Translations under genes and position numbers: made by a program | Shown: positions 16,301 to 26,038 of the stretch, in pieces | Layout of the letters: each line of letters begins with the position of its first letter | Numbering within the stretch: the first letter of the stretch is position 1 | Notes under the pieces: generated by a model | The model's database searches: none | Told to the model about the DNA's origin: nothing | Seen by the model: the letters and a program-made list of their open reading frames with translations, nothing else | DNA from: Sessilibacter corallicola | GTDB taxonomy: Bacteria > Pseudomonadota > Gammaproteobacteria > Pseudomonadales > Cellvibrionaceae | Assembly: GCF_021290925.1 (NCBI RefSeq) | Contig: NZ_JAJSLX010000001.1 | Coordinates: 744,001 to 808,000 of the forward strand | Direction of reading: 5' to 3' | DNA: 64,000 nucleotides

Positions 16301-17458
16301 TTATTTAGCGGCGTGCAAAATGCGAGTAACACACGCTAGATCAAGATCACCGGTTTCAGACAACGCCGTCAATCCCATTTTTTCCATGTTGCCAACAACT
16401 TTTTCGATACCCTGATCATCAATATCGTAGTGCGTTAAATTGGTTACGATATCCAAGCTATTGAAAAATGCTTCGGTTTTATCAATGGCTAGATTAATTT
16501 TATCGTCATCACTACCTTCGGTGATGTTCCAAACACGTTCGGCAAACTGGGTAAGCTTGTCGTGTTTTTGGGTTTTACGTTCACGTAATAATGATGGCAA
16601 TACGATTGCCAAGGTTCTGCCGTGAGCAATACCATAACTGGCGGTAAGTTCGTGACCAATCATATGAGTCGCCCAATCGTGGGGAACACCGCTACCAATA
16701 ATGCCATTAAGCGCCATGGTTGCAGACCAAATAAAATTCTTACGCGCATCCATGTTGTCGTTGTCGGCGTAAGTGATCGGCCCTTCTTCAATCAGGGTTT
16801 GCAACACACCTTCTGCCATGCGATCTTGCACTTTCGCGTTTACTGGGTAAGTTAGATATTGCTCAGTTACATGAATAAATGCATCGGCAATGCCGTTTGC
16901 GATTTGCTCTTTCGGTAAAGTCTTGGTGAATTCCGGATCGAGAAATGAAAATTTCGGAAATGCTAACGGCGACATTACTGGGTATTTTTGGTGATTGTAA
17001 GTCACCACCGCCCCCATGTTCATTTCAGAGCCTGTCGCTGGAAGAGTAGCAACGCAACCTAATGGCAGAGCTTCTTTCGCAGGCGGCGGATTAAAACCGT
17101 GGAATAATAAACTTTCAGGCTCCGAATCAAATTTGGCGGCTAAAGCGATAAATTTGGTGCCGTCCATTACCGAACCACCACCAACAGCTAATAAAAAGGT
17201 AATACCTTCCTGCTTAACAATATCGACTGCTTTCATTAAGGTTGTGAATTCAGGATTGGGTTCAATACCGCCGAACTCAATCACCGAGCGCTCGCCTAAA
17301 CCGGCTTTTACCTGCTCTAACGCGCCGTTGCGTTTGACGCTGCCGCCGCCATATAAGACTAAGACTTTTGCATCTGCGGGGATTAAATTATCAAGTTCTG
17401 CTAAACGGTTTTGGCCGAATACGATGTGAGTTGGATTGTAAAAATCGAAATTTTGCAT
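16301..17458 (-). CDS. yqhD: Iron-containing alcohol dehydrogenase, YqhD-like aldehyde reductase
   Basis: 385 residues from ATG 17458, chosen over the frame-opening 17482 because GAGGG stands 10 bases before it and the length equals E. coli YqhD (387). YqhD reduces short-chain and toxic aldehydes with NADPH. The nucleotide loop VGGGSVMDGTKF is present. The metal ligands are Asp and His in DAFIHVTE and two His in the segment GVPHDWATHMIGHEL and following IAHGRT. It is divergent from an AraC regulator of the YqhC kind, the same arrangement as in E. coli, where YqhC activates yqhD on aldehyde exposure. Confidence 0.9.
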   Translation of the reverse strand: MQNFDFYNPTHIVFGQNRLAELDNLIPADAKVLVLYGGGSVKRNGALEQVKAGLGERSVIEFGGIEPNPEFTTLMKAVDIVKQEGITFLLAVGGGSVMDGTKFIALAAKFDSEPESLLFHGFNPPPAKEALPLGCVATLPATGSEMNMGAVVTYNHQKYPVMSPLAFPKFSFLDPEFTKTLPKEQIANGIADAFIHVTEQYLTYPVNAKVQDRMAEGVLQTLIEEGPITYADNDNMDARKNFIWSATMALNGIIGSGVPHDWATHMIGHELTASYGIAHGRTLAIVLPSLLRERKTQKHDKLTQFAERVWNITEGSDDDKINLAIDKTEAFFNSLDIVTNLTHYDIDDQGIEKVVGNMEKMGLTALSETGDLDLACVTRILHAAK

Positions 17459-17800
17459 AGTTGTGTGCCCTCGTGACTGCATGCATTATAGTCTCACGCG
17501 ACAGCAGTAATAATAGGCATTAGTCTCAAAAGCATGCCTATTTCTACCCCTTAGGGAATTGATAGCCAAGTTGTTAATGTGTTAAATATAATAAACTCTG
17601 AGTTTAAGGTAAAAACGTTAACAACCGCAGGCCTCTAGCGATGCAAAAACTGCGTGGCACATTTCAATAACAATACATTATTGATTTGGTGAAGAAATTT
17701 AGAAACGCTTTTTCAATTTCCAGCTTCGGATAACGTTAAAAAGCGCACTTATTAACAACTTCGATAGCGTGAGCGCATGATCAATATAAGGTGATTTATC
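17459..17800. promoter_or_regulatory. Divergent control region, yqhD-like and AraC genes
   Basis: 342 bases with no coding frame of merit. It must hold both promoters and any AraC-family binding sites. A TATAAT-like AT stretch is seen near 17590, but I cannot place a full promoter. Confidence 0.4.
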
Positions 17801-18670
17801 ATGACAAATCTGGTTAACCTGTTGGAAAAATTGGCAAGCGACGAAGGTTACAACCAGACTCGGCTTGACGGCGTTGGAGTTTATAAAGCCAGTGAATCGT
17901 CCAGCCGCGTGCCCTTGTGTTACAGCCAAGGTTTAATTGTGGTTGCCCAAGGGCAAAAGCAAGTTTTCTTGGATGAACAAGTTTATCACTACAACCCCGA
18001 TAACTATTTGGTACTAACCTTGCCTCTACCAGCAGAGTGCGAAACCATAGTTACGCCGGGGCAGCCTTTGTATTGCATGATGATAGATTTTGATATGGGC
18101 CAACTGACCGAATTGGTTCGCCTGTTTGATGAGCATCATCAAAGCTCGCTCTATCATTCTTGCAAAGAGACAAAGGGTTTATACGCAAGCGAATGCAACG
18201 CCGAGTTTAATCAGGCAATCCTGCGTTTAGCCGAATGTTTGCAGTCACCGTTAAAAAGCGATGTATTGGGTAAAGGACTGGTGCGAGAAGTACTCTACAT
18301 TTTGTTGCAAGGCCCTCTTGCCGCTTCGCTATTTGCACTGGTTTCACACAACACACAACTGTCTCGCTTGGAGCGAGTGCTCAAATATTTGCATGAAAAT
18401 TATCAGGAGCAATTGGACGTCGATCAGCTGGCGGATATGGCCAACATGAGCACATCGAGCTTTCACCGCAATTTTAAACAAATGACGGCGTCCTCTCCGA
18501 TTCAATACGTAAAAAAAATGCGATTAAATCGAGCCAAAGAATTGTTGCTCGACCAAGGCTTAAAGGTAAAACAAGCCGCAGCGCAGGTCGGCTATGAAAG
18601 CCCAACCCAATTTAGCCGTGAATTTAAACGTTATTTTGGCGAGAGCCCGCAAATGATTGGCCGCGCTTAA
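17801..18670 (+). CDS. AraC-family regulator, YqhC-like
   Basis: 289 residues: an N-terminal AraC-type cupin sensor (about 1-180) and a C-terminal pair of helix-turn-helices (about 190-285; LADMANMSTSSFHRNFKQMT and VKQAAAQVGYESPTQFSREF). It is transcribed away from the yqhD-like gene, the arrangement of E. coli yqhC-yqhD. The expected role is activation of the dehydrogenase in response to reactive aldehydes. A second, related regulator is encoded at 45216-46094. Confidence 0.88.
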   Translation: MTNLVNLLEKLASDEGYNQTRLDGVGVYKASESSSRVPLCYSQGLIVVAQGQKQVFLDEQVYHYNPDNYLVLTLPLPAECETIVTPGQPLYCMMIDFDMGQLTELVRLFDEHHQSSLYHSCKETKGLYASECNAEFNQAILRLAECLQSPLKSDVLGKGLVREVLYILLQGPLAASLFALVSHNTQLSRLERVLKYLHENYQEQLDVDQLADMANMSTSSFHRNFKQMTASSPIQYVKKMRLNRAKELLLDQGLKVKQAAAQVGYESPTQFSREFKRYFGESPQMIGRA

Positions 18671-18721
18671 TCATTTAAATGCATCAATAAAATCTGGAAT
18701 GCTTTGTTTAGGAGTGAAGTT

Positions 18722-19519
18722 TTGATAGTAAAGATTACACTACAAAAAAGATTTTTGTATTTTCTGATTTTAATTTGGGCCGTGTTTTTTCTATCGTTTC
18801 TATCGTTTCTATCGGCAAAATCATACGCAAATGTTGATTCCGGCAATCAAACATTAATGGCAAGCATTTCAGACTTATTTAACGAGCAAACGGCAAAAAA
18901 CTACGCAAGTGTACAACCATTAAATCAAACCATTACCTGGCAAGTTTATTTACCTGAAAACTACTCACCCGAAAACCCACCAGGATTGCTGGTCTATATT
19001 AGCCCGGGAAATTCCGGAGAGATTCCAGATGACTGGCAAGACATCATGGATGAGTTCAATTTAATTTGGATTGGTGCCGATAACTCAGGAAACAACGCGG
19101 ATACGCACAAGCGACTGACTTACGCTTTATTGGCACCCAGGGTTATTGCACACAATCGATACTCGGTAAATTCAGATCGAGTTTATTTATCTGGGTTTTC
19201 TGGCGGCGGTCGTGTTGCGAGTTTATTGGCCTCGGATTTTCCGAGCATTTTTAAAGGTGCGATTTACAACAGCGGTGCCAATAAGTGGCTCAATATGACA
19301 CCAGAAAAGTTAGAAATAATGAAAAATAATCGTTATGTATTCATTACCGGCAGAGAAGATTTTAATTTGAATGATACAAAACGTGTTTACCGATTTTATA
19401 AAAAAGCCGGACTGGAAAATTTAAAACTAAAAGTTATTAGTAGAATGGGCCATGACAACCCCAGCCAAAAAAACTACGCACAAGCCATTAAGTTTATCGA
19501 TGCTTCTCACTCGCGCTAA
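18722..19519 (+). CDS. Secreted alpha/beta hydrolase (PHB-depolymerase/esterase-like)
   Basis: About 265 residues. I choose TTG 18722 as start because AGGAG (18710-18714) precedes it by 7 bases; the frame is open to TTG 18704. A long hydrophobic signal segment contains a 9-bp DNA repeat. In the mature protein the oxyanion region VYISPGNSG, the nucleophile elbow GFSGGG and a late GHD (MGHDNP) with an Asp in GREDFN supply a plausible Ser-Asp-His triad. Substrate unknown. It stands alone downstream of the AraC gene. Confidence 0.75.
   Translation: MIVKITLQKRFLYFLILIWAVFFLSFLSFLSAKSYANVDSGNQTLMASISDLFNEQTAKNYASVQPLNQTITWQVYLPENYSPENPPGLLVYISPGNSGEIPDDWQDIMDEFNLIWIGADNSGNNADTHKRLTYALLAPRVIAHNRYSVNSDRVYLSGFSGGGRVASLLASDFPSIFKGAIYNSGANKWLNMTPEKLEIMKNNRYVFITGREDFNLNDTKRVYRFYKKAGLENLKLKVISRMGHDNPSQKNYAQAIKFIDASHSR
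18791..18814 (+). repeat. In-frame 9-bp repeats in a signal-peptide core
   Basis: CTATCGTTT repeated at 18791-18799 and 18800-18808, then CTATCG, encoding the LSFLSFLS run. Slippage would add or remove three residues of the hydrophobic core without breaking the frame. Confidence 0.8.
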
Positions 19520-19606
19520 GTTTAGTTTCTGTTCATTCAACTTGAGTTATATTCATTCAATACAATAAAATACGAATAATAGCCCATTTTTTGAATAGGA
19601 ATTTCC

Positions 19607-20218
19607 ATGCTTCGCGTCATCTTTGTAGCTTTAATAGCGGCCTCACTTCACGGTTGCGCCACGTTATCGAAAGAAGAATGCCTATACGCTGACTGGTATC
19701 AAATAGGACTAGAAGACGGCAGCCGAGGCATAGACGCCCTCCAATTAGCACGACATCGCAAAGCATGCGCCAAAGCCGGTGTAACACCTGATCGTGAGGC
19801 TTACGAGCTAGGCCACCATAGCGGTTTGTTGAATTATTGTACATATCAAACCGGATTACGCCTAGGAACAAACGGAAGCTCCATGCCGCAATTTTGCCCC
19901 TCTGAGGTAATAGCGGAGTTCACACAAGGTTATAAACACGGTTATGAGCGTTACCAGCAAATCAAAGTCATTAAAGATTTAGAGTCGAAAGTCCGTTCTG
20001 TGTATTATTCAATTGATGAACATGAAGAGTACATCGCAAAAAATGAGCACATCTTAGTCAGCGATACCAGCACTGGCGAACAAAGAGAAGAAGCCTTAGC
20101 GGCATTAAGAATTCTTGAAGACGAAATAGCAGTATTTGCGCTGGATTTAATTGCTTTAGAAGAATCCCTGGAATACCAAGAATCCGTTCTCGAAGACATT
20201 ATTAATCAGCAGCGATAA
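19607..20218 (+). CDS. DUF2799 lipoprotein
   Basis: 203-residue predicted lipoprotein with lipobox LHGC (Cys17). The mature part WYQIGLEDGSRG...RHRKACAKAGVTPDREAYELGHHSGL is the DUF2799 pattern, with a second YxxGxxxG unit (QGYKHGYERY). The C-terminal third is an acidic coiled coil. Function unknown. Its stop codon (20216-20218) abuts the stop of dsdA on the other strand (20219-20221) with no base between them. Confidence 0.82.
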   Translation: MLRVIFVALIAASLHGCATLSKEECLYADWYQIGLEDGSRGIDALQLARHRKACAKAGVTPDREAYELGHHSGLLNYCTYQTGLRLGTNGSSMPQFCPSEVIAEFTQGYKHGYERYQQIKVIKDLESKVRSVYYSIDEHEEYIAKNEHILVSDTSTGEQREEALAALRILEDEIAVFALDLIALEESLEYQESVLEDIINQQR

Positions 20219-21550
20219 TCATATCGTTGCTTGACTCAAATACTTTTCCATCTCTTCCGGTGGCACCATTGCGCCGCCGGTTGCCCATACGATGTGTGTT
20301 GCGTTTTCCATAACTTTTTCAGTGAGCCCCATCCGAGTTTTATATTCTGAATTTTCCACAACGGCTTTTAGTCCGTGCATTCCTGCTAACGCAGATGGCT
20401 CCAAGGCAATATTTTCGCTTTTATAAAGTAAACCTAGATAACGATACAGGCTTTCATCAGAAATTGTGCAATAGCCGTCGATTAAACGCTCCATCGCTCG
20501 GCCCACAAAACCCGACGCTCGACCAACCGCCAGTCCGTCGGCGGCGGTAATATTATCAATGCCAATATCTTGAACAGAAATAGCATCGTGCAAGCCGGTG
20601 TGCACTCCTAAAAACATACAAGGAGAATGCGTAGGTTCAGCAAAGATACAATGTACGTGATCACCAAAGGCGAGTTTTAAACCGAACGCAACACCGCCTG
20701 GGCCACCGCCCACACCACACGGTAAATACACAAATAAAGGCTGCTCTTGATCGACAATAATGCCTAAGTGATCGAATTGTTTTTTCAGTCGCTCACCGGC
20801 AACGGAATACCCTAAAAATAAGGTTTTCGAATTCTCATCATCAATAAAATAACAGGAGGCATCATTTTCAGCCTGTTTTCTGGCTTCACAAACAGCAGCG
20901 CCGTAATCCTGATTATATTCAACAACATGAACACCAAGCCTGCGAAGGCGATCTTTTTTCCACTGACGCGCGTCCGCCGACATATGCACCGTCACTGAGA
21001 AACCCAATTTGGCACTGATGATCCCAATGGACAAACCTAAATTACCCGTAGAGCCAACGGCAATGGAATACTGGCTAAAAAAACGCTTAAATGAATCGTT
21101 CAGTAAACACTGATAATCGTCTGTTTTATTGAGCAATCCGCTTTTAATCGCTAGATTCTCTGCGTGGGTTAACACCTCGTAAATACCGCCACGTGCTTTT
21201 ATTGATCCTGAAATAGGTAAATGGCTGTCTTTTTTGAGCATTAACCTTCCAGGAATGTCTAACGTTTGATTGGCGCACAATGCTTGCTTCATATTGGCAA
21301 TGTCGATCACGTCGGATTCAATTAACCCGTTGGAAGACTGAGTTTCTGGAAAAGCGTTAGCAATAAAAGGCGCGAATCGCTCCAGTCGAGCACTGGCATC
21401 TCGGACATCTTCAGCCGTTAATCCAACGTAGGGAAGCGCTTCTTTCACGCTGGTCACATTAGGATTAAACCAATTCGTTTCAGTCAGTGCGATGAGTTTT
21501 TCAAGAAGCGGAAATTGCTTTTTCAGAAGTTCGACTTTGTTATTTATCAT
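20219..21550 (-). CDS. dsdA: D-serine ammonia-lyase (D-serine dehydratase)
   Basis: PLP enzyme converting D-serine to pyruvate and ammonia. From ATG 21550 it is 443 residues, against 442 in E. coli DsdA, and the PLP lysine in SGSIKARGG falls at residue 118, the E. coli position. The glycine-rich PLP phosphate loop [10 protein letters not shown] and the C-terminal [12 protein letters not shown] are present. The frame is open to 21643, but the extra residues are not family-like. No DsdC regulator or DsdX permease is adjacent, so regulation differs from E. coli. Confidence 0.95.
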   Translation of the reverse strand: MINNKVELLKKQFPLLEKLIALTETNWFNPNVTSVKEALPYVGLTAEDVRDASARLERFAPFIANAFPETQSSNGLIESDVIDIANMKQALCANQTLDIPGRLMLKKDSHLPISGSIKARGGIYEVLTHAENLAIKSGLLNKTDDYQCLLNDSFKRFFSQYSIAVGSTGNLGLSIGIISAKLGFSVTVHMSADARQWKKDRLRRLGVHVVEYNQDYGAAVCEARKQAENDASCYFIDDENSKTLFLGYSVAGERLKKQFDHLGIIVDQEQPLFVYLPCGVGGGPGGVAFGLKLAFGDHVHCIFAEPTHSPCMFLGVHTGLHDAISVQDIGIDNITAADGLAVGRASGFVGRAMERLIDGYCTISDESLYRYLGLLYKSENIALEPSALAGMHGLKAVVENSEYKTRMGLTEKVMENATHIVWATGGAMVPPEEMEKYLSQATI

Positions 21551-21815
21551 ATGAAACCAACGTGAGAAACTACAGTTATTATCAAAAACCAGAAAATCAG
21601 CTGCGCCCCTATTTTTGCGGGTCTTATCACAACAGCCTATCAACAGAGCTTGTCAGCACAGCCTTCCCCGCGCCAAAATATGACCCATTATAAATAACTC
21701 TATATAAAGCATAGAAATGTGAACAACGCTTTTTATAGGTTACATTGAATTTTCAAAGTTCATCTCCACCTATAAACCAATCATTCATGTTGATTCAAAA
21801 TACGGAGAACACTTA

Positions 21816-22868
21816 ATGCAGTATTCTACCTTAGGCAATAGCGGATTAGACGTCTCTCGAGTCTGTTTAGGCACCATGACTTGGGGAAAACAAAACAACC
21901 AAGCACAGGCTGACGAGCAGATCGAATACGCATTAGAACGCGGTGTTAACTTTATGGATACCGCAGAAATGTACGCCATACCACCAACGCCAGACACTTA
22001 CGGCAAAACCGAGGCAATCATTGGTGATTGGCTTTCAAGAAACGCAACCAAACGCTCTGACTTTATCCTCGCCACCAAAATAGCAGGTAACGGCCTACAC
22101 TGGATACGCGGCGGCAAAAATATTACTGCCTCAGACATTGCGCCCTCGGTTGATGCCTCATTAAAAAGATTGCAAACCGATTACATCGACGTTTACCAAC
22201 TGCATTGGCCGAACCGTACAACGCCTCATTTTGGTAAACACTGGCCGGGTGACATCAGCTTTACCGATGTCGATGCCAACGCACACACCGAAGAAATGCT
22301 TCACATTTTAGAAGCGTTAAACCAATGCATTAAAGATGGAAAAATTCGTCACTACGGGCTTTCCGACGATTCGCCCTGGGGCATTAACCAATACATTCGT
22401 CTGGCTGAAATTCACAATCTGCCAAAACCGGTATCGATTCAAAATGAGTTCAATTTGTTGCACACCAAAGACTGGCCATTTTTAATCGAAAATTGCGTGC
22501 ACCAAAACGTCGCCTACTTACCTTGGTCACCGTTAGCGGCCGGTATGTTAAGCGGAAAATATTTGAATGGTGCGTTACCCGAAGGAAGCCGATGGACCTT
22601 AACTCAACGTAACGGATTATTCAGAAACACACCGCAATCGGAAGCGGCCATCACTAAACTGGTAGAAATTGCCAAAGACGCACAAATAACGCCTTCGCAA
22701 TTGGCGTTAGCGTGGTGCGATCAAGTCGATGGCGTAACATCCACCATTATCGGCGCGACTACATTAGATCAGTTAAAAGAAGACATCGATGCGTTCGATA
22801 TCGAACTGTCTGAAGAGACATTAAAAGCGATTTCAGACGCTTTAAAAGCCCACCCAATGCCTTTTTAA
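21816..22868 (+). CDS. tas: Aldo/keto reductase, Tas-like
   Basis: 350-residue NADPH-dependent aldo/keto reductase. It begins MQYSTLGNSGLDVSRVCLGT like E. coli Tas and contains the same family blocks: the catalytic DTAEMY with the Tas-type insertion (IPPTPDTYGKTE), the Lys in ATKI, the His in QLHWPNR, and the late TIIGATTLDQLKEDI. The physiological substrate of Tas is not known with certainty. Single gene, closed by the terminator at 22900. Confidence 0.9.
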   Translation: MQYSTLGNSGLDVSRVCLGTMTWGKQNNQAQADEQIEYALERGVNFMDTAEMYAIPPTPDTYGKTEAIIGDWLSRNATKRSDFILATKIAGNGLHWIRGGKNITASDIAPSVDASLKRLQTDYIDVYQLHWPNRTTPHFGKHWPGDISFTDVDANAHTEEMLHILEALNQCIKDGKIRHYGLSDDSPWGINQYIRLAEIHNLPKPVSIQNEFNLLHTKDWPFLIENCVHQNVAYLPWSPLAAGMLSGKYLNGALPEGSRWTLTQRNGLFRNTPQSEAAITKLVEIAKDAQITPSQLALAWCDQVDGVTSTIIGATTLDQLKEDIDAFDIELSEETLKAISDALKAHPMPF

Positions 22869-22899
22869 GTTTAACAAGCCAATTAAGGTGAGCAAAAAA

Positions 22900-22926
22900 A
22901 TAAGGGCGGTTTATCTCCGCCCTTAT
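22900..22926. terminator. Terminator between convergent tas and DUF885 genes
   Basis: ATAAGGGCGG (22900-22909) pairs with CCGCCCTTAT (22917-22926), loop 7. On the minus strand a run of seven T follows, so it is strongest for the DUF885 gene. Confidence 0.85.
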
Positions 22927-22966
22927 CAATCATAAAACAGAAAAATGAAAAATAATTAAGCCTAAT

Positions 22967-24868
22967 TTACGCTTTTTTCTGTTCTTTAACCCAATTGCCC
23001 ACAATACGCTCCAGCACCGACAACGGCACTGCACCGCCACCTAACACCACATCGTGGAAGGCTTTAATATCAAATTTATCGCCCAATTCAGATTCTGCTT
23101 CGGCTCTTAATTCTTGGATTTTTAGCATGCCCACTTTATAGCTGGTCGCTTGCCCTGGAATAACCAAGTAACGACGAACCTCCGAGACAGCCTGTGCATC
23201 GGTAACAGCGGAATTCGCTTTAAAATAATCAATCGCTTGTTGTTCAGACCAACCTTTAGCGTGCAAACCGGTATCAACAACCAATCGAATAGCGCGCCAC
23301 ATTTCAGACCCCAGTCGACCAAAATTAGACAGTGGATCGGCATAAGTGCCCGGCATTTCGGTGGCTAATTTTTCGGTATACAGCGCCCATCCTTCAACGT
23401 AAGCGGTAAATCGTGCTTGCGTTCTAAACGTTGGAATACCTTTAAGTTCTTGCGATATCGCAATTTGCATGTGGTGGCCCGGCAAGCCTTCATGATAGGC
23501 AATAACTTCCAATTCACGCTTAGGCATCGCTGTCATGTCGGACAAGTGCGCGTAATAGATTCCCGGACGACTGCCGTCTGGTGTTGGCGGATAATAATGC
23601 TGAGCTGCGCCGTCTTTCTCGCGAAAAGCCTCAACACGTTTTACCACCATGTCCGCCTCAGGCAATATGCCAAAATATTTCGGCAACAAAGATTTTATGT
23701 TATCGATGGCTGCGGTTGCATCATCAATATAACCCTGACGCCCTTCATCGGTGTTGGGATAATAAAGTCGTTCGTCATTTTTTTCGGTACGAAGAAAAAC
23801 AAAGAATTCAGCAAGCGAACCTTCAAATCCAAATTCTTTTTTAACGTCTTCCATTTCCGCACGTAAACGAGCCACTTCTTGTAAGCCGATTTCGTGAATC
23901 TCATCCGACGTTAACGCAGTGGTTGTTTGGTTCGCCAACCGCTCATTATAAAAAGCCGGTCCGTTAGGTAACGCGCTGACACCTTTTGCTAATTTACCGG
24001 CGTTGACTCGATCTTTTTTCTGCCAAGCAATTAAGCGTTCGTAAGCGGGTTTAAATTCATTGATAAAATTTTTCTTAGCCTGCGCAGTTAATTCGTCCGC
24101 CGTAGCCTGATCTATTTTTTCAGCGTCTAACAATTTTTTGATATTGGATTTGGCATTCGCCCAAACATCACTGTCTTCGCCGTCGGTAAATGGCGCGCCA
24201 GTAATAATTGCGGTTGATTCCTCAATAACCGAATCGAAGGCAAAATACGGAGGTCGAACGCCTTTTTCAGCCACCTTCATTGACTGGTCGATTAACTGAT
24301 TTAACGCCCGTCCGCTCTCTTTGATTCGAGAAACGTAATTCTCCATATCTTCCTGAGATTCAACTCTGTGAAAGGCAATCAGTATTTGCGGAAAGAAAGC
24401 ATGCACAGCACGCATCTGTTCAAACACGTACCCGTTGTACCTAAACTCTTCTTGCGCTAACGCTTGCTCAGCCTGATACACCCAAATATCGTAAGAAATG
24501 CGTGCGTCGGAACTTAGCGTGTTGTAATCAAAACTCGACTTAAGCTCGGCGAGATTGGCCTTGGTGATCGCCAAGTTTTCATCGGCAGCTGCTTCCGACA
24601 TATCGTCGATTTCACCCTGCCGCTCTGGACGCCCTAAAAACGTTAAGCGAATGGGGCTTCGCAGCAAGCCTTCCTCGTACTTCTCGTTAAACCAAACGTT
24701 GAGCCGCTCACTCTCCAACGCTACTTGTTGCGCAAGCTGAGAATCGGAAGCGCTCTCTACCGCCGACGCCTGGTAATCCGCCGTAGCACTGTGATCCGCC
24801 GAGTTTGGGCTTAATGTACACCCCATAAGAGATAGCGTGGTTAACGCCGCTAAAACACCGTATCGCAT
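22967..24868 (-). CDS. DUF885 lipoprotein, putative metallopeptidase
   Basis: 633 residues from ATG 24868, with AGGA about 8 bases upstream and a lipobox LMGC (Cys17); the frame opens at 24904 but the lipobox fixes the start. The metal-binding signature YHEGLPGHHMQ lies in the C-terminal half, with the downstream EGWALYTEKLA glutamate, as in DUF885 carboxypeptidase-like proteins. It should be anchored in the periplasm or outer membrane and may trim peptides. Monocistronic. Confidence 0.85.
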   Translation of the reverse strand: MRYGVLAALTTLSLMGCTLSPNSADHSATADYQASAVESASDSQLAQQVALESERLNVWFNEKYEEGLLRSPIRLTFLGRPERQGEIDDMSEAAADENLAITKANLAELKSSFDYNTLSSDARISYDIWVYQAEQALAQEEFRYNGYVFEQMRAVHAFFPQILIAFHRVESQEDMENYVSRIKESGRALNQLIDQSMKVAEKGVRPPYFAFDSVIEESTAIITGAPFTDGEDSDVWANAKSNIKKLLDAEKIDQATADELTAQAKKNFINEFKPAYERLIAWQKKDRVNAGKLAKGVSALPNGPAFYNERLANQTTTALTSDEIHEIGLQEVARLRAEMEDVKKEFGFEGSLAEFFVFLRTEKNDERLYYPNTDEGRQGYIDDATAAIDNIKSLLPKYFGILPEADMVVKRVEAFREKDGAAQHYYPPTPDGSRPGIYYAHLSDMTAMPKRELEVIAYHEGLPGHHMQIAISQELKGIPTFRTQARFTAYVEGWALYTEKLATEMPGTYADPLSNFGRLGSEMWRAIRLVVDTGLHAKGWSEQQAIDYFKANSAVTDAQAVSEVRRYLVIPGQATSYKVGMLKIQELRAEAESELGDKFDIKAFHDVVLGGGAVPLSVLERIVGNWVKEQKKA

Positions 24869-25367
24869 AAATTTTCCTATAGTCTGGGCTGAACAAACGC
24901 CCATATGCCCATTAAATTCTTGTCGATTGAAAGTATTAAGACGATTTATAGAACAAATAGCCCAAGTGGTAGGCTCAAGGTTGTGTAATATAACGTGTTC
25001 TTTGGAAATACTTCTATAGATTGAGCAAGAATTGATCGAAATCGATTCATCTCATGGAGACTTAAAAGAGAAGGCATTTAAGGTAGTCACTCAAGCCAAC
25101 AACTTATTTTTCACACTAAAAAAGTTAACCGTCGTGGTCAGTAACTTCGTAGATTAAACGTCAATAAAATAAATGAATAAACTACCCGGAAGATAAAACT
25201 AAAGGAGTGCTTAAAAATAAGAGGAAAGAGAAGGAAATAGAAAAGAGACGGGGAAAACCTACAAGATGTAACCCCCTAAACCATACAGAGGATTACATCA
25301 GAGACTAAATGCTACTCACAGATTAGGAGCAAAGTTGATCGCAAGGAATGCATCAATAACTATCTAA
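24869..25367. other. Gene-free stretch with a purine-rich tract
   Basis: About 500 bases without a gene. Positions 25200-25260 are almost all A and G on the plus strand. GATGTAA (25265-25271) and TTACATC (25293-25299) form an inverted repeat roughly 70 bases beyond the next gene's stop, without a U-run. Nothing else is recognised. Confidence 0.4.
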
Positions 25368-25859
25368 TTAGACTTCGCTTAGCATTTTTTCTAATTTGTT
25401 TTGCTGAGCAGAAATTTCTCTCTCAACATCTTCAACGAAATCAATCATACCGGCAAGAATTGCCTTGTTGTAGATTTCATCGCTGTTACGCAATTCGGTT
25501 GCAGCAGCCATCATGTCTTTTAAAGCCGCTTTTGATTTTTCGTTAAGCATTTTTACATGCGCTAACTTTTGCTGAGCCATTTCCATGGATTCTTTAGAAG
25601 CTCCAGACTTCGCTGATTCAGCAACAACAGTACGGATTTTTTTGATGTTGTCATCGTATTCGTTGATTGCATCAAATGAACGACGAACAATGGCATTTAA
25701 CTTGATTACAGTTTCTTTGGTAAATGCTGGCTGGAAGTCTTCTGGCAGCAACTCAACAATTTTCTTGCGGGCTACGGTGTCAGCTTCTTCAGCGATTGCA
25801 GAATGACCAGCGAATCCGCAGGTTACAAGTAATAAAACAAATAGTCGTATGAATTTCAT
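25368..25859 (-). CDS. Small secreted helical protein of unknown function
   Basis: 163 residues with a clear signal peptide (FVLLLVTCGFAGHSAIAE). The mature part is almost wholly helical and charged, with long heptad-like stretches (KESMEMAQQKLAHVKMLNEK and REISAQQNKLEKML), so a periplasmic coiled coil is likely. I do not recognise a family. It lies downstream of the haloperoxidase gene on the same strand, but a strong terminator (25969-25994) separates them. Confidence 0.7.
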   Translation of the reverse strand: MKFIRLFVLLLVTCGFAGHSAIAEEADTVARKKIVELLPEDFQPAFTKETVIKLNAIVRRSFDAINEYDDNIKKIRTVVAESAKSGASKESMEMAQQKLAHVKMLNEKSKAALKDMMAAATELRNSDEIYNKAILAGMIDFVEDVEREISAQQNKLEKMLSEV

Positions 25860-25936
25860 GATAAATGCCCTTAGATATTGATATCCCTATGTAAACAAAA
25901 ATTTCTGATTTTCTCAAAAATTTCATCACACTATTA

Positions 25937-25966
25937 TGTGTTCAAACTAATGTGTGTTCAAACTAA
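25937..25966. repeat. 14-bp direct repeat
   Basis: TGTGTTCAAACTAA at 25937-25950 and 25953-25966, just beside the haloperoxidase terminator. No function evident. Confidence 0.7.
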
Positions 25967-25968
25967 AA

Positions 25969-25994
25969 CCGGCACTACCCTGGGGCAGTGCCGG
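25969..25994 (-). terminator. Terminator of the haloperoxidase gene
   Basis: CCGGCACT (25969-25976) pairs with AGTGCCGG (25987-25994), loop 10; on the minus strand TTTTAGTTT follows. It lies 45 bases after the stop at 26039. Confidence 0.85.
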
Positions 25995-26038
25995 AAAATT
26001 ACATGGCTATATAGTCATAATACAGCGCACGCTATTTC

